From Serilophus lunatus (lineage: Eukaryota > Chordata > Aves > Passeriformes > Eurylaimidae): a stretch of 64,000 nucleotides of DNA. The notes beneath the pieces were generated by a model, which was not told the DNA's origin, did not search any database, and worked only from the letters and a program-made list of their open reading frames with translations. The position numbers and the translations under genes were made by a program. Shown piece by piece: positions 39,001-51,500 of the stretch. Position 1 is the first letter of the stretch. Every line of letters starts with the position of its first letter. The stretch is taken from positions 1,198,048-1,262,047 of the forward strand of contig VXBA01002661.1 of assembly GCA_013399895.1 (NCBI GenBank), given 5' to 3'.

Positions 39001-40974
39001 TTACCAGGTTCCTCACTTCTTGGCAAACACACTGATTAACAATCAGGACCCCTCTGATTTCAAGCTCTGCTTCACCAGCCCTCACAATTCAGAAATTAAC
39101 ACAGACAATTTCCAATATATTTGTTCAGATAAATTAACTGTTTTGCTGTATCAGTAACTTTTTTTTTTCTAGATTCTTCATATTCTTTTAACCCTTTTGA
39201 GGCTTGTTGTGGCCCTTTAAGTCCACAGTGTTTCAGAAAAAAACACGTGGAAGGTCTAGTTCAAGCAGACAGCCTGTTCCACAGACAGACAGATGTTAAC
39301 ACTATACCACCAGCTCTATAACAACAGTTTATTTCAGTTTACTTTCAATACTTTGCATTTCTCTCTCCTTCACTCTGTGATTATGTTGTTCCCTAATGGT
39401 TTGGCTTGTCATCCCCTCTGAATTTGACACCTTATTGCCTCTGGTATCAATTGCTGACAAAAACCTCTGTTTTTTTCATACACTTGATAAATTATCACTC
39501 ATACAAGCCACTTTATAATACACTGTTTTTCTATGCAATTCATTACATATTTTCACCCTTAAGCCATTAGCAACCTTCAGCTTAGCTTTCAATTGAGTCC
39601 TTTGCAACCTGGCCTTGGGCAACAAACATCACTTGCAAGTTCAGTCACAGAAACAGGAGTTATACATCACCTGCTAATTTTGAAAACTAGCTTTGTTTCC
39701 CTCTGCATTTACCCTCATCTGCCTTTGACAACTTCCCTTCCATCACTATTGGGCAAAGGAAACTTGCTCAGTGCCTTCCCTGCTGGAGCTCAAGCATGGG
39801 GCAGTGCCAGAGCTGGGGTCTGATGTGTCTTCTCTCCTTCCATCATCATTCTGCAAAGACCAAAAGCCATTTCTTGCTTTGGTTTCTAATATTAAGAAAG
39901 CCTTTCCATTTCTGTTTTGAAGTTGTCAAGACAATAGTATATATTTAGATTGAAGGCTTTCCTTTTAAGTTAAGACTTCTTCCTTGACTCATTATTAAAT
40001 GACAAAATTCAAGACTCTTTGTGACAGCTAAATGATTACCACAGTTACTATTCTTAGAAGTATATTAATCATCTTGACCTGACCAAAGAAACTTTTATTT
40101 GGCGTTATCTTGTCGTAACCAAATTGTGAGTCCTGAACTCCACGTGCCCCAATCAAAACCATGTGTTGCAATGTTAAGTCCTGCCCAAAATGGATATGCT
40201 TGGCACTGACGCAAACTTTGAGGAATTTAAAGAAATTTTTCTTTATTCCTTACAGAGGATGTACAGGCTGCAATTTTTCAGTAGTTTAGGCCTTAACTTA
40301 TCCGCAGTCAATTTTCACTATGCCCAAAAGCACATCCTGAGAACATGCTGACGCTGCAGTCAAACTTCAGTCTTCTCCAATTTCAGTTAAATTTCAGCTT
40401 GGATTTTGCCCTGAACAGCAAAAAAATTATTGATCAAACAGTCAACTCAGGCATTGAATTGTCTAGTCAAAGGATCAGCAAACAACAGAATAAGTAGACC
40501 TATCACATTTATATGCAAACACAGAGGCTTAGATTTGACAGACTATGTAAATCATCCCTTCAGTAAAGCCTGACCAGACTTTATCATCTTCCCTTGCACT
40601 GCTGTTTAAAACCTGAACTTTCTTATTTTCAAATAGTTCTCCAGCCACTAACAGGCATAAAGATGTCTGTTTTCTACACAATGGAGAATGATAGACTCCC
40701 AAGAGTATCAGCATTATTTGCACTTCTACGTGACTCAACTGTATGGAAATATGTCTTCAAATGTGAAAACCGACTCCCACCTCTGTCCTTTCAAATTTGT
40801 TTTTTTTTTTTGGTGCAGCACCTGTGGATTCAGGTGGGCACCTAGGAGAAGAAACCTAATTTTTAACAGGCTTTGTAATGGTCTACAACGACAGAGGGAA
40901 ATACAGAAAACTCCTGAAAGAATTGCCCCACCACACCCCATGCCCACTTTGCTGAGTGTTTCATAAACAACTGA

Positions 40975-41351
40975 GAGGCTGATTTCCTGACAAGGAGTCG
41001 GGCAGCGAGTCCTGGATGTGATGGAAGTGCAGCTGCCCCGGCACAGGGCACCACAGAGCCTCTCGCCCTCCTTGTAACCCGATGCAGCACCATCGATGGA
41101 GCTGCACCAGTCCCCACAAGCTGAAGAACTGGGTACACGTGTGCTGGCACCTGCCTGCCAGCAAACACAGGCTGGGCAGAGAGAGGCTGGCAGGGCTGGG
41201 GACAGCAGTGACAGCCCAGCAGGCTCCCTTCATCTTCTGGGGGAACATCTGCTAACTTTGGTTCCTCCTCACTCTGTCTGCTGGGATTCTGGAAGGACTC
41301 AGATGTCTGAGAAAGTTCCCCCCACGCACAGTGTGAATCCCAGAGGCCTGG
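40975..41351 (+). other. G+C-raised block ending at a consensus 5' splice site
   Basis: This 375-bp block is clearly richer in G+C than its surroundings. It ends, on the plus strand, at CCTGG followed by GTAAGT, a consensus donor. A plus-strand frame starting near 41,096 is open through the donor, and a minus-strand frame of about 176 codons (ATG at 41,391-41,393) is open across most of the block. Neither has a recognisable domain. A possible plus-strand acceptor (TTTCCTGACAAG, ending near 41,000) is weak. The block may be an exon of a noncoding transcript or a diverged retroposed fragment. Confidence 0.25.
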
Positions 41352-41795
41352 GTAAGTTAAATACTCTTGCAACTGTGGCCTGCTTTGTGCCATTATACTT
41401 TACTCATACAGATAAAAAGCTCATTTTACAACAACAGTAATAAAAGTACCTCTAAAAACTCTTTTATGAGAGTGAGGGAAGCATCTGATCAGAAGTTGAT
41501 TGCATCCAAAACTCCTTATAAAAAAATACACTAGTGGGAATACACTTTGGGAAACCAGCCTAACCCTCCCCCCCACACTTATCTTAATAATCCTGATGCC
41601 ATGGCCATGTTTCCATTTTTCCCTAGACTTCCTTTTCTCCTTTTCTACCTATAAAGCTGTATTCCCTTTACTTCAGTTACAGACCACTATGACTGGACTC
41701 AACCTCAGTGTCACTTCATTCCACAAACAAGATGCCTCACACCACACTGGCTGCTTTCCAGACTGAGGGAGGCAGGCAAGGGCGACGGGGGGGGG

Positions 41796-41802
41796 NNNNN
41801 NN
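41796..41802. other. 7-base assembly gap inside a poly-G run
   Basis: Seven Ns follow nine consecutive Gs and precede three more. The gap most likely marks an unresolved G homopolymer. Any apparent reading frame across it is unreliable. Confidence 0.95.
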
Positions 41803-44800
41803 GGGAAACATGCTAATTAAAAAACACATACCAAAAGAAAAACCCACCCCAACAGCAGTCACTCAACACTCTGCACCAATTCTGGCATTTGCACTGTCAA
41901 TAGATAAATAATTTTAGCTTGTGAGCCCTGGGCCTGCGCACAGTATTAACACTGCATAGCTGTTAAAGAAGACACAGTTTAGGATGATGATTTTTGATTT
42001 CCACCTAATTTAGTATGTAATCAGTTGGTCTAACTCCACCAGAAAACTCTTTTGATTAAACACCAATTAAAAAATCACCAACAGCTACAAGATGTTTTAG
42101 CACCAGCCAACCTGCTGGTTTTTATAAACAGCTTTTCCATTCTGGCTTTGTGACCATCTCTTTCCTTTTCTGAAATAGACACAAGCATCCTAAGGGTTAA
42201 GACTGCCAATAACATCCCAACTGTTAAGAAAACAAAAGTCTCAGGATTTATTTATTTTTTTTTAAACAAGGCCTTAACAACATTTTTGATCCATTACAGA
42301 ACAAACGGAAGTAAAAGAAGGAATCAATATATTTCAGCCTAGCGTGTTAACGGGCAACAATTATAGAACGTGTGTCTGTAACATGACATACATTTGTTCA
42401 GCCAAAACAAGAGCTCAGTAACTGCAAGATCCTTTTCAAGCCCATGCTATGCTCTACCGACAGGGATAAACCATTTTTCTCAAAAAGAAAAAAGAATCAG
42501 GAGTAAAGTTCACAGCAAAACACAACAGGCAGAATTGAGGAACACCAAACTTACTACCAAAATTACATGTAAATAAGAACACTTAAATTAAATCCATGTA
42601 AGGACAAAGGTTTTGGTTCAGTCATCCTACTTTGTACAGTGTTTCTAGTTCAAGTTCCTGTAACTGTGTTTTTAATGCAAAAAGGCTCTAATTTTTGACA
42701 TTCTAAAACAGTGTCCTCACTGGAAGGAAAGAATGCATTGAATTTCCATTTTGCCAGAAATCTCTATTCATCCTGGAACACAAAGAGATAAGACACATTC
42801 TCCTAACGATGCTCAGAAATAATCTGCCCTGAATTTCAATGTATCATTACATTTTCAAGTATACTTTGCATTTAATTAACCAGTCGTTGCTCATTACACA
42901 TAAACCATGTCAATCTAATCACTCTAAGCATTTGTAAACTGCTGGTCTCGAACAATACAGGAGATACTGCATTTTAAAGTCACTGTATGTGTTCTTTACA
43001 ATACATAGCACCCATTAATGTACAGTAATGTGCATTTCGACCAGGCTAGGACAAAGTCCTTGTCTTCACCATTTGACTGAATACACAAAACCATCCACAG
43101 AATGTATTTTCTAGGCATTAAAATACAAATCTAAGCATTTTAAATTGCCTGGATTCACAACATGGTGTTAGGTAGCAAGAATTGGAGTCAGCAAGAAGTT
43201 TCTGCCCTCTCATCATCATCCCATGGATATTAGCACTGGCCTCGATAAATCCACCTCATCTCCAAAAATCGTGTACCCCAGCATCAGTTTAAGGTGTTTC
43301 TCAGCATCCACCCGGATGAGTGACAGAAATTTTCACTCCCACATTTGAAATCCAGTACTCATCCAGGTACCCGCTGTACCCCAAATAAAACAAGGACTAA
43401 TCTTGTGACATCTGAAATCCTGCACTAAATAGCACGAGAAGCATAAATGTTATTAAAACTGGACAGAAAGTTCTTACTAGGATTAGCAAAGACTGGGAAA
43501 CCATGGTCCTTCCCATACACCATTTTCAGGTCTAAACAAAAATTATTCAGACATATTTGAGCCTTGGTACTCCACCGGGGTAAAGAGGACTTGAGGGCCA
43601 GAAACGGGCAGCTGTAACTGCCTTCCCAAATAGTGGTTTCACAAAAAGTGAATTTAAAATTAACTCAAGCAATTATCCTGTATTTTTTCTCACAGGGAAC
43701 TACACGTCTGGCCACACAAGCAGGAAGGGTGGCTGCCAGGCAACAGGTTCCCCTCACCTCTCCTGCAGTGACAGCAGCGTGAGCAATGCCTGGTGCCACT
43801 GGGGCAACCTGTGGCCACACACAGGACAGGAGAGGGCCTGGAAACGTGAGCCCCGGGCTGGCCAAGGAGCACAGAAGGAGAAAAGAGGAGGATACACCTG
43901 GATCTTGTTGGTCACTCGTAAAAAGGTTTAAAAAAACCCTGAAACTGGAGACAAAACCAAGTGTGCTAATGTGGTATAACAAGGAAGTTCAGTGAAACTT
44001 TTTTGTTCTGATTTCCATTGCATTACTAGTTGTAATGACAAACTGCAACTACTGAGTGACATCAAACCAAAGCCATCAAATGGCTGAAGCTCTGAAACCT
44101 CACATCAGGGTGTTTTCTATGGTATGCCTGTGAAAATCTGTCTTCTATGAAATGGCTATTTTTCCTACTGGTAAGACATGCAAAGAGGGTCCAGCAGTAA
44201 AGTATCTTTGCTATCCCTAATTTTGTTTCTCTCTAGATTAAGAAGTTGTACACAACAGTTTATGTCACTTAATACAGCCCTGTGTAAGGACTTTCTTATG
44301 GAAAGATACATCAATATGACCTTCACATCCTGAATTTCATGTGCAAATAAAGTATCTTTAAACTATTTCAAGACCATTGCTGATGATGTTCGAGAAATTC
44401 CACTGTTTCTCTTCTCGTTTGCTAGTGGTCTGGGATCAGTAAGAATGGCAGCAGCCCAAAGAAGTACTTTCACTTCTATAATCTCAGGATCAGGCAAGTA
44501 GAGCTCACAAAAATCTGGCTATAGCAGAGGCAATAGGGAACTCCCCACACTTAGCAGAAGGTTTGGAAATGCTGCCTCACTGCTCCCGGGTAAAAAAACC
44601 TTGACTGGTTCATCTGCACTTGAAAGCCCTCCTCCTGCCTGGATAGAGATATAGAGCAGGGTATCTCTAGTGAAGATAAAAACGGATTCGCTTTATTTTC
44701 AAGATCTCTTGCAAATAACAGATCTTGAGTCCTGAAGTAGAAAGCACAATCCTTCAGAGGAGGTGAGCAAACCAGAAGCATTGCCTCCAGTTAAAAGATT

Positions 44801-47344
44801 CTCTTCAGCTCAATATAAAAACATGTAGCAGTTTCCTGTTCCAAGGAGGAGAGGTGCCAAAAAAAGGAGTTTATTTTTGGGTCTGGCTATGCAAAGAAAT
44901 AGTGTCCCTGGAAGAAACAGAATAAAAAACATGCAGAGGCCAAATGCGACCTTCTCTTCCTCAGCTACTCCAAAAACCACTGCAGGGATGCAATGACATC
45001 TCATGGGAAAAGAGCCTTCACAAAGAACCTGGAGGACCATCCAGCCCAAAGACAAGCCCAGTTCAACTGTCACACAGCTTCCGTTCTGTGAAGGATGAAG
45101 GCTCACTCGATTTCTAACCTTCTCTTTCCTTCCTATGCATGTCCTGGCTGTGATTCCACCTTTTCCTCTGCACAATCCAAATGCTTGACAAGCCCTTCCC
45201 CGATCTCCCTTAACTGATGGACGTTACAGGATTTACAGACTCTCTGCTGCATGTTCCCCACTGTTTCAGAAACCCTGGAAAAGCACACAACTAATTCTGG
45301 CAAAAGCACAAGGTTGCGAGTGATTGGCTGGGGGCTGGAGGAAGGATGGAGAGAAGAACACTTTACCCTTTTTGGAACTGATGAAAAATGGAATCTGCAA
45401 ACACCGCCTGTTTTACGCAGTGCCCAAGGCACAAAGAACTCTGTGCTGCTCAGGCTGCTGCCCCAGCAGTTGGCCCAACCAGCATGGAAAGAGAAACACC
45501 TTAAACACCAACCACTCCTCTCCTGCTCGCAGAAAGTAGGGTCAAGTGTCTGAAACTGTGGTGGCCACACATGTTGAAGTAAAATATCTCTGTAAATCCT
45601 CAGCAACCAACAGTTCACCCTTATTCATTCCTCTGCTTTTTCCATATAGCTCCAGGCCAGATGAGGACTGCTTTCCATGGCCTTAGGAATCACCACTAAC
45701 CTGGACCTAAGATCAGCATCATAGTGTTCTCTTTAAAGTATTTTAAAGTAGAAAAGCCAGCCTTTTTTTTACCTCTGGCAGTACTCACATTTGTCATAAT
45801 TATACTAAAGAAAGAAACTTGTTGAGAAATATGAGGTAAAAAGCATTTTTGATTCAAAAAGAGGTTTTTTTCTGCCATTTTTAGGGCATATGCACGTATG
45901 CATAAAAGATCAGGCTGGCCCAAAAGTTTAGCTCACACACTTTACAAAGTCCAGTCTATAGAAAGTGACTGTACAATTTGTCCTCTATTGCCAGTATGAT
46001 ACAAGCATCAGTCACTTTATCTGCCAAAGCAGAAAATAAGATTTAAGTAACCATCCAGTCTTATGACTGCTTGTCATAACACCACTGTCCATCTGAAGTT
46101 CAAACAACCTTTTATCCACCATGTTACAAAAATACATTAAAGATGGTAAAACAATGAGCTACAGAATTTCACACTGCAGTATCTAATCATTGAGGCATTT
46201 TACCTTCCCTCTGATTCTGTGTTCAGTGATCTGAACAGTCTTCTCTAGTCTGAAGTCATACTTAAAAATTATTAGGACTGCCGCAGAAAGGTTTTGGGAA
46301 ACTACTGGATTCACACTTCTGGTTAAGTAATTGAGCTGAAATCCCGAATCTGCCTAAATTAGCCGGACTTTTCCTTCAACTTCAGCTGGGTCAGGATTTT
46401 ATGGAAATTAGACTCTTTCTGTTTTGCAAAAGCATGAAGATCTGTATTTTTATCCAAGGTTCAAGCAACAGAAGTTGTTCAGTTTCCTGTCTTCATTAGT
46501 TTTGTTGTCAAACAACAAATACCACCCACACATGTACTTTTTAATACAATGAGACAAATGTCACTGCAATCATCGTTTGTGATTGGAAAGTTTGGCAATG
46601 TGCCAGAGCAGTGAAAGTGATCCCATCACAGATTGTTCAGCAACAGTGATAACATTAATTCCTACATGCTCTGCTCAGCAACACACTACAGCGAAAAACA
46701 TGAACACAAGTTTTAGTGAAATTGAAGCTGATCACCAGAGGAGTTAATGAACACTCTTTTCATTCACCTCCTAGTTTCCTAAATAAATAAAATCACTAAG
46801 AGTTTCTTTTCTCTCTTAGCCTACCATCCTTCTGCAGTTTTTGGGCTGGCCTTAAGCTGCAGGAATAGTCAAGCTGCTCATTGTTCTTAGAAATAAGCAA
46901 TTCAGTAGATCACTTAAAAGTACTATAAAGCCAATGGGCAGTCTTACTATGAGGAGAAAAAAAAATGAAAAAGCTTCACCGCCCAATCCACAGCAGTATT
47001 CACAGAGCAGACACCAGCAAGGACCAGCAGCAAAGCTCCCATGTTCGAGGCACTGATTTATCCCGCACTCTACTAAGATCTCTCCGGTGCTCTCACTTAA
47101 CAGTGGAATTTAAAACCCAGCAGCTGAGAAAACACAGAGTAGGACTCAAGGGTTCAAAGCTGATCTACAGGACTCTTAGGATTCTCTGTAACCTTGGATC
47201 TGAAACAAGCTTGGAAGAGCACAGGATCAAGCAAGGCACAGATGGTCTCCACATCCTCACTTGTCACAGGACACGTTACAAGTGTTAATTAACAGCACTT
47301 CCTCAAGGCTTAGTTTTCAGATGCAAAAAAATGTGTCTTGTATC

Positions 47345-48210
47345 TTCAGGGAAGACTCAGGGAACTACAGGCTGGTCAGCTTTACCTTGATCCCTGGGAA
47401 AGGATCACAAAACACGGAGGAGTGGCTGATACACCAGAGTCATGCTGCCACCCAGAGAGACCTCAACAGGTTAGAGAAATGAGCCAACAGGAACCCCAAG
47501 AGATTCAACCAGGGGAAATGTGAAGCCTTGGACCTGGGAAGGAATAATCCCAGGCACCACTACATGCTGGAGACCATCCAGTTGGAAAACAGCTTTGTAG
47601 ATGAGGCTGTGGGGTCCTGGTAGACACCGAGGGAACATGAGCCAGCAGTGAGCCCTTGTGGAGAAGAAGCTGAGCAGCGTTCTGGGCTGCATTAGAAAAA
47701 GTACTGACATCAAGCTGAGGCAACTGACCCTCCACTGGGCACTGGAGAGGCCACAGCTGGAATGACAGGTTCAGTTCTGGGACCTCAAACACAGCAGAGA
47801 CATGGACAAAGAGCAGTGAAAGGACACCAGGATGATTTCAACCTGGAGAAGAGAAGGCTTGGGGAAGACCTCATTGCAGACATCCAGGACCTTAAGGGGA
47901 CTTATGAAGAGGAGGAAGAGGGACTTTTCATACGGGCGGACAGTGACAAGACAGGGGGCAATGGTTTTAAACTGAAAAGAGGGCAAGTTTACGTTAGATG
48001 GTAGGAAGAAATTCTTTACTCAAGAGGGTGGTGAAGCACTGGAACAGGCCTTCCAGAGAAGTGGTGGATGCCCAGTCCCTGGAAATGTTCAAGACCAGGT
48101 TGTGTTGGGCTCTGAGCAATCTGGTCTAGTGAGTGGCATCCCTGCCCACAGCAGAACTGGATGCTCTTTAAGGTCCTTTCCATCCCAAACCTTTCCACAA
48201 TTCTATGATT
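47345..48210 (+). mobile_element. CR1 LINE fragment, ORF2 C-terminal part and 3' end, internally deleted
   Basis: The segment starts with a trace of the reverse transcriptase region, GNYRLVSFTLIPGK, corresponding to the CR1 NYRPVSLTSVPGK block. It then jumps to the region after the catalytic YADD motif: HQSHAATQRDLNRLEK, then GKCEALDLGRNNPRHHYM, then LEKRRLGEDLIADIQDLKG, which match the usual CR1 ORF2 order. The central RT region between about 47,400 and 47,430 is missing. Stops and frameshifts interrupt the frame, so it is dead. The 3' end runs through CTGGAAATGTTCAAGACCAGG and TTTAAGGTCCTTTCCATCCCAAACC to a terminal TTCTATGATT at 48,210. It lies on the plus strand. Confidence 0.9.
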
Positions 48211-48573
48211 AAGGGCCTGAAGTATCTCTCCTAGGACCTGAGGAAAGACTCAGAGAGCCTTAAGGAGATCTGATAAATGTTTCTGAATACCTGAATGGAG
48301 GGTACACAGAGCCAGGCTCTTCTTAGTGGAGCCCAGTGCCAGGACCAGAGGCAATGGGCACACACTGAAACACAGGGAACTCCTTTTCAAGCCGAGGGTG
48401 ACCGAGCACTGGTACAGGTTGCCCAGAGAGGCTGAGAAGTCTCCCTCCTCAGAGATCTTCAAAACCCATCTGGACATGGGTCTGGACAAGCACCTCTAGG
48501 TGACCCTGCCTGAGCCAGGGGATTGATCAGACAGTCTCCAGATGTCCCTTCCCACCTCAAATATTCTGTGATA
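48211..48573 (+). mobile_element. Second CR1 3' fragment, abutting the first, different subfamily
   Basis: Directly after the terminal octamer of the preceding CR1, a second plus-strand CR1 3' part begins. Its frame reads RVTEHWYRLPREAEKSPSSE (the ORF2 C-terminus) and stops at 48,497. The 3' region follows with GGTGACCCTGCCTGAGCCAGGGG and CTTCCCACCTCAAATATTCTGTGAT. The tail wording (CCACCTCAAATATTCTGTGAT) differs from the first copy (CATCCCAAACCTTTCCACAATTCTATGATT), so this is a different CR1 subfamily and not an internal duplication. The exact abutment suggests that one copy inserted at or into the 3' tail of the other. Confidence 0.88.
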
Positions 48574-51500
48574 AAGAGTGAGTAGCACATCTCTATCCCC
48601 CAGTATGAACTGCAAACCCAAAGGCTGCCAACTGATCATTCCCAACTGAACTCATTCTGGACTGAAAAAAAGGCAACAGATAAGGATCAAAACTGTTACT
48701 GGCTTCACCTTTATTCTTACATAATTGTAGTTTTCTAATACAATTCCTTTTAAGGGCAAAGAGATTACGTTTTATCTATGTCAAAACAACAACAACAAAA
48801 ATTACGTAAAAAGTCCTCAGGAAATGACTCCCATTCATTCCTTATTATGGCAGAGTAGAGAAAAAGTACCATCTTACAATCTCACCACCCCCAGCTCTGC
48901 CTCCAGTCATCCATACTATGTATAAACTTTTTAAATTTTTCATAAGAAGAAATAAAAAAAAAATCCCAGGTCTAGTATGCATTTTCCACACCAACTTCAC
49001 CAGGCAGGTTTTCAATCAAGAACTATAAGAAACCAAATGTTTAAATTTAAAAATTAATGAAGTATATCTACTTACAAGACTATGGCTAAACTGCTGGTGT
49101 TTATCTGCCTGTGTTGCCTCCAACCCTTCAGTTGTTTCTCACAGTCCATCAGTATCCATTCATATCTCTTTTGTTACTTTTGTACTTGGCAGAAGAAGGA
49201 AGAGCAGGATCACGTTTGTACACAACGTAGCCTGACAGGATCCTGCTCCAGGATCAACACGTGAGTTCTAGTAACTACTATTATTTATAAAAATAATATT
49301 ACCATTATTAGTCTAAGAGAGAACATTTCATTTTACTTTTAGATTACTCTGCAAGTCCCTAATGTGCCTTACAAGGTCTCTCCTCTACTAAGCAAATTTG
49401 GTATTTGAAGTTTGCATTTTGCAAATTGCCTGTTAAAATACATTTGCACACACATATGAAAGCTAAATTAAATAGCACTTTGCTAATCAAGCAAAAAAAT
49501 CCACTTTGTTTTGTCCATGATGAACCTTTAGTCCATTCAAACAGCAAAGCTGAAAGTCTGATTTAAAGGACAGCAATGAATTCACACCTGGTTTTACAAA
49601 GAATGCAGAGAAAAAGGGCAAAGGAGCAGACAGCAAATTCAACCCAGACAAACAAAGCACCAAAGTAACAGGCAACTGATTTCTTCCACACAAACGCTGA
49701 GGATTTCTCTGCATCCCATACAACACACTGATGCTTCTACCTTAAAAAAAAAAAGAGAGGAAAAAACACCAACCCAAAATATAGAAAACGAAAAAATCGA
49801 GCCCAACAAAGCATACTTTTTCATGGACTAGTTCCTACCAACATCTGCCATGCCTGCTCTGAAACCTCTGGCACAGTCTTGTACACGCTCCACACTTTGT
49901 ACCTGTCAGAAATTTCCTCTCTGGGCCTTTAGTTTTCATCTAATCACTTCTCATGATTTGAGGAGCTACATATTTGCAGGAACAAAGACATTTGTAGTAG
50001 GAAATTCATCCTTCTGAACTACCAAGACCTGATCATAAATAAGCCAATATCTGAAATAGGCAGTTCCACAGGTAAGGAATAAGAGTAGAGCCCAGAGTCA
50101 GCTGGGTTAGGAATGTCTTCTGTCCATACTCTGAGCCTGAGGACAGAAACTGGGCTGGAGATAAAGTGGCAGCTCAACAAAACCAAACAGAAGAATACAC
50201 TAATCCTTTACTATATATAACAGTAGAGAAAATTTTGCAGCATGGTGACAGGTTATCACAAGCCCATGTTCCCTATTAGCCCAAATTCTCAATCACAGTG
50301 CTCTAGTGGTTTACAGGTAAATTAGCACAACTCTGCTACTTGCAGTAGGGCTTTCTTCCAAGTACCTGATACACTCAACACCACAGATTGCTGATGGACT
50401 CTACTTCAAAACCTCCTTTCTGTATCAACAAAACCAGCAGCTTCCACAGAGTGCATTCACCCCAGCACGGTACTAACGTGGCTGTTTGTGGCATCTGAAC
50501 CAGGCTCCACACAAAAGATGAATTAAACAGGACAGCAAATTAATCCACACTTCAAGACAAAGTACTGGTAATTAAACTATTTATTCTCTTTCACCTGATT
50601 TCAAATGGCTGGAAATTCAAATGCAGCCAAAGCAAGTATGGGCTGCACAAAAAGAGCTTCACATGCAAAGTGAGTCCGTGTAATCAGCACCTTGGTGTTA
50701 TTTGTTTCCTTGTGCAGATTAATGAACTAGTTCTGACAAAGCAGGAAAACACAGTGCTTCTCAACAAGGCTTTACAGGCTCAAAGACTCCGTGGCTATTC
50801 TGCTGTTACTCAGCAGCCACACACAGCACACCCAAGCCTCTCCCAACATGTTAAAACAGCAGGTGAGAAAAAGCAGTAAGAATGTTCTCCAGTGTCCTCC
50901 ACTCGGACATCTACATGGATACAGCAATACGAAGAAGCAATTTTCCTATCTTCCCCACGACTACCAGTCTCTTACTCTTCTTATATCTGTTCTCTCCTCC
51001 CAAGGCTTCAGAAACTGGAGAAATAAGATCCATCTTTATAGAGCATTTCCTCTGCTTTTATCCCCAAAATAAAAAAAACAAACAGACTCTACCAATGGTG
51101 CAGCTACACCTTTCTGAAGGAGAAAATATGGCTGTAAGACCAAGTGGTTTTGATCTTGACTGCTGGACCAAATTCTCAGGCACCTTTTAACAACATTAAT
51201 TCCATCGCAGACTCTACGACGCATTAATCCACATGTCACAGGAGTGACTTTGTCAAGACCTCATGAAATCTCTAAAATGCCATTCTGCCCAAGGGCACAG
51301 ACATCAAGTGTGTGTATGAATTATCTGTGCCTGCACCACACACCAGAACACTCTGTGATGCTTTTTAATTGCATTATCTGGGTAACATACACTGCAAAAC
51401 CAGTACCCAGATCACTTCGCTTTCAAGGCTGATTAAATTCTGAAGCTCTTCAGGACGTCTCTTGCTCTAAAGACTACTGGTCACTGCAAGAATTTACATC

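Larger units (their letters stand above)
36074..47344. other. Mostly anonymous noncoding sequence, probable intron of the minus-strand gene
   Basis: No complete gene is supported. Two short minus-strand segments have acceptable acceptor and donor sites and open frames (37,988-38,097 and 43,758-43,837) and are discussed as findings rather than called. Overlapping minus-strand open frames at 44,810-45,618 (121 and 161 codons) have no recognisable domain. The G+C-raised block at about 41 kb and a 7-base gap are listed separately. The 42.2-43.2 kb interval is complex and repeat-free, with the texture of conserved noncoding DNA. Confidence 0.5.

Noticed and set aside
44810..45618. Adjacent minus-strand frames of 121 and 161 codons that might be a retroviral or gene remnant
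   Set aside because: No protease, RT, gag or other signature motif was recognised, and the plus strand is also open over 100 codons in the same place.
47762..48004. Plus-strand 80-codon frame that looks like a charged protein
   Set aside because: It is the C-terminal part of CR1 ORF2 in a truncated element, not a host gene.
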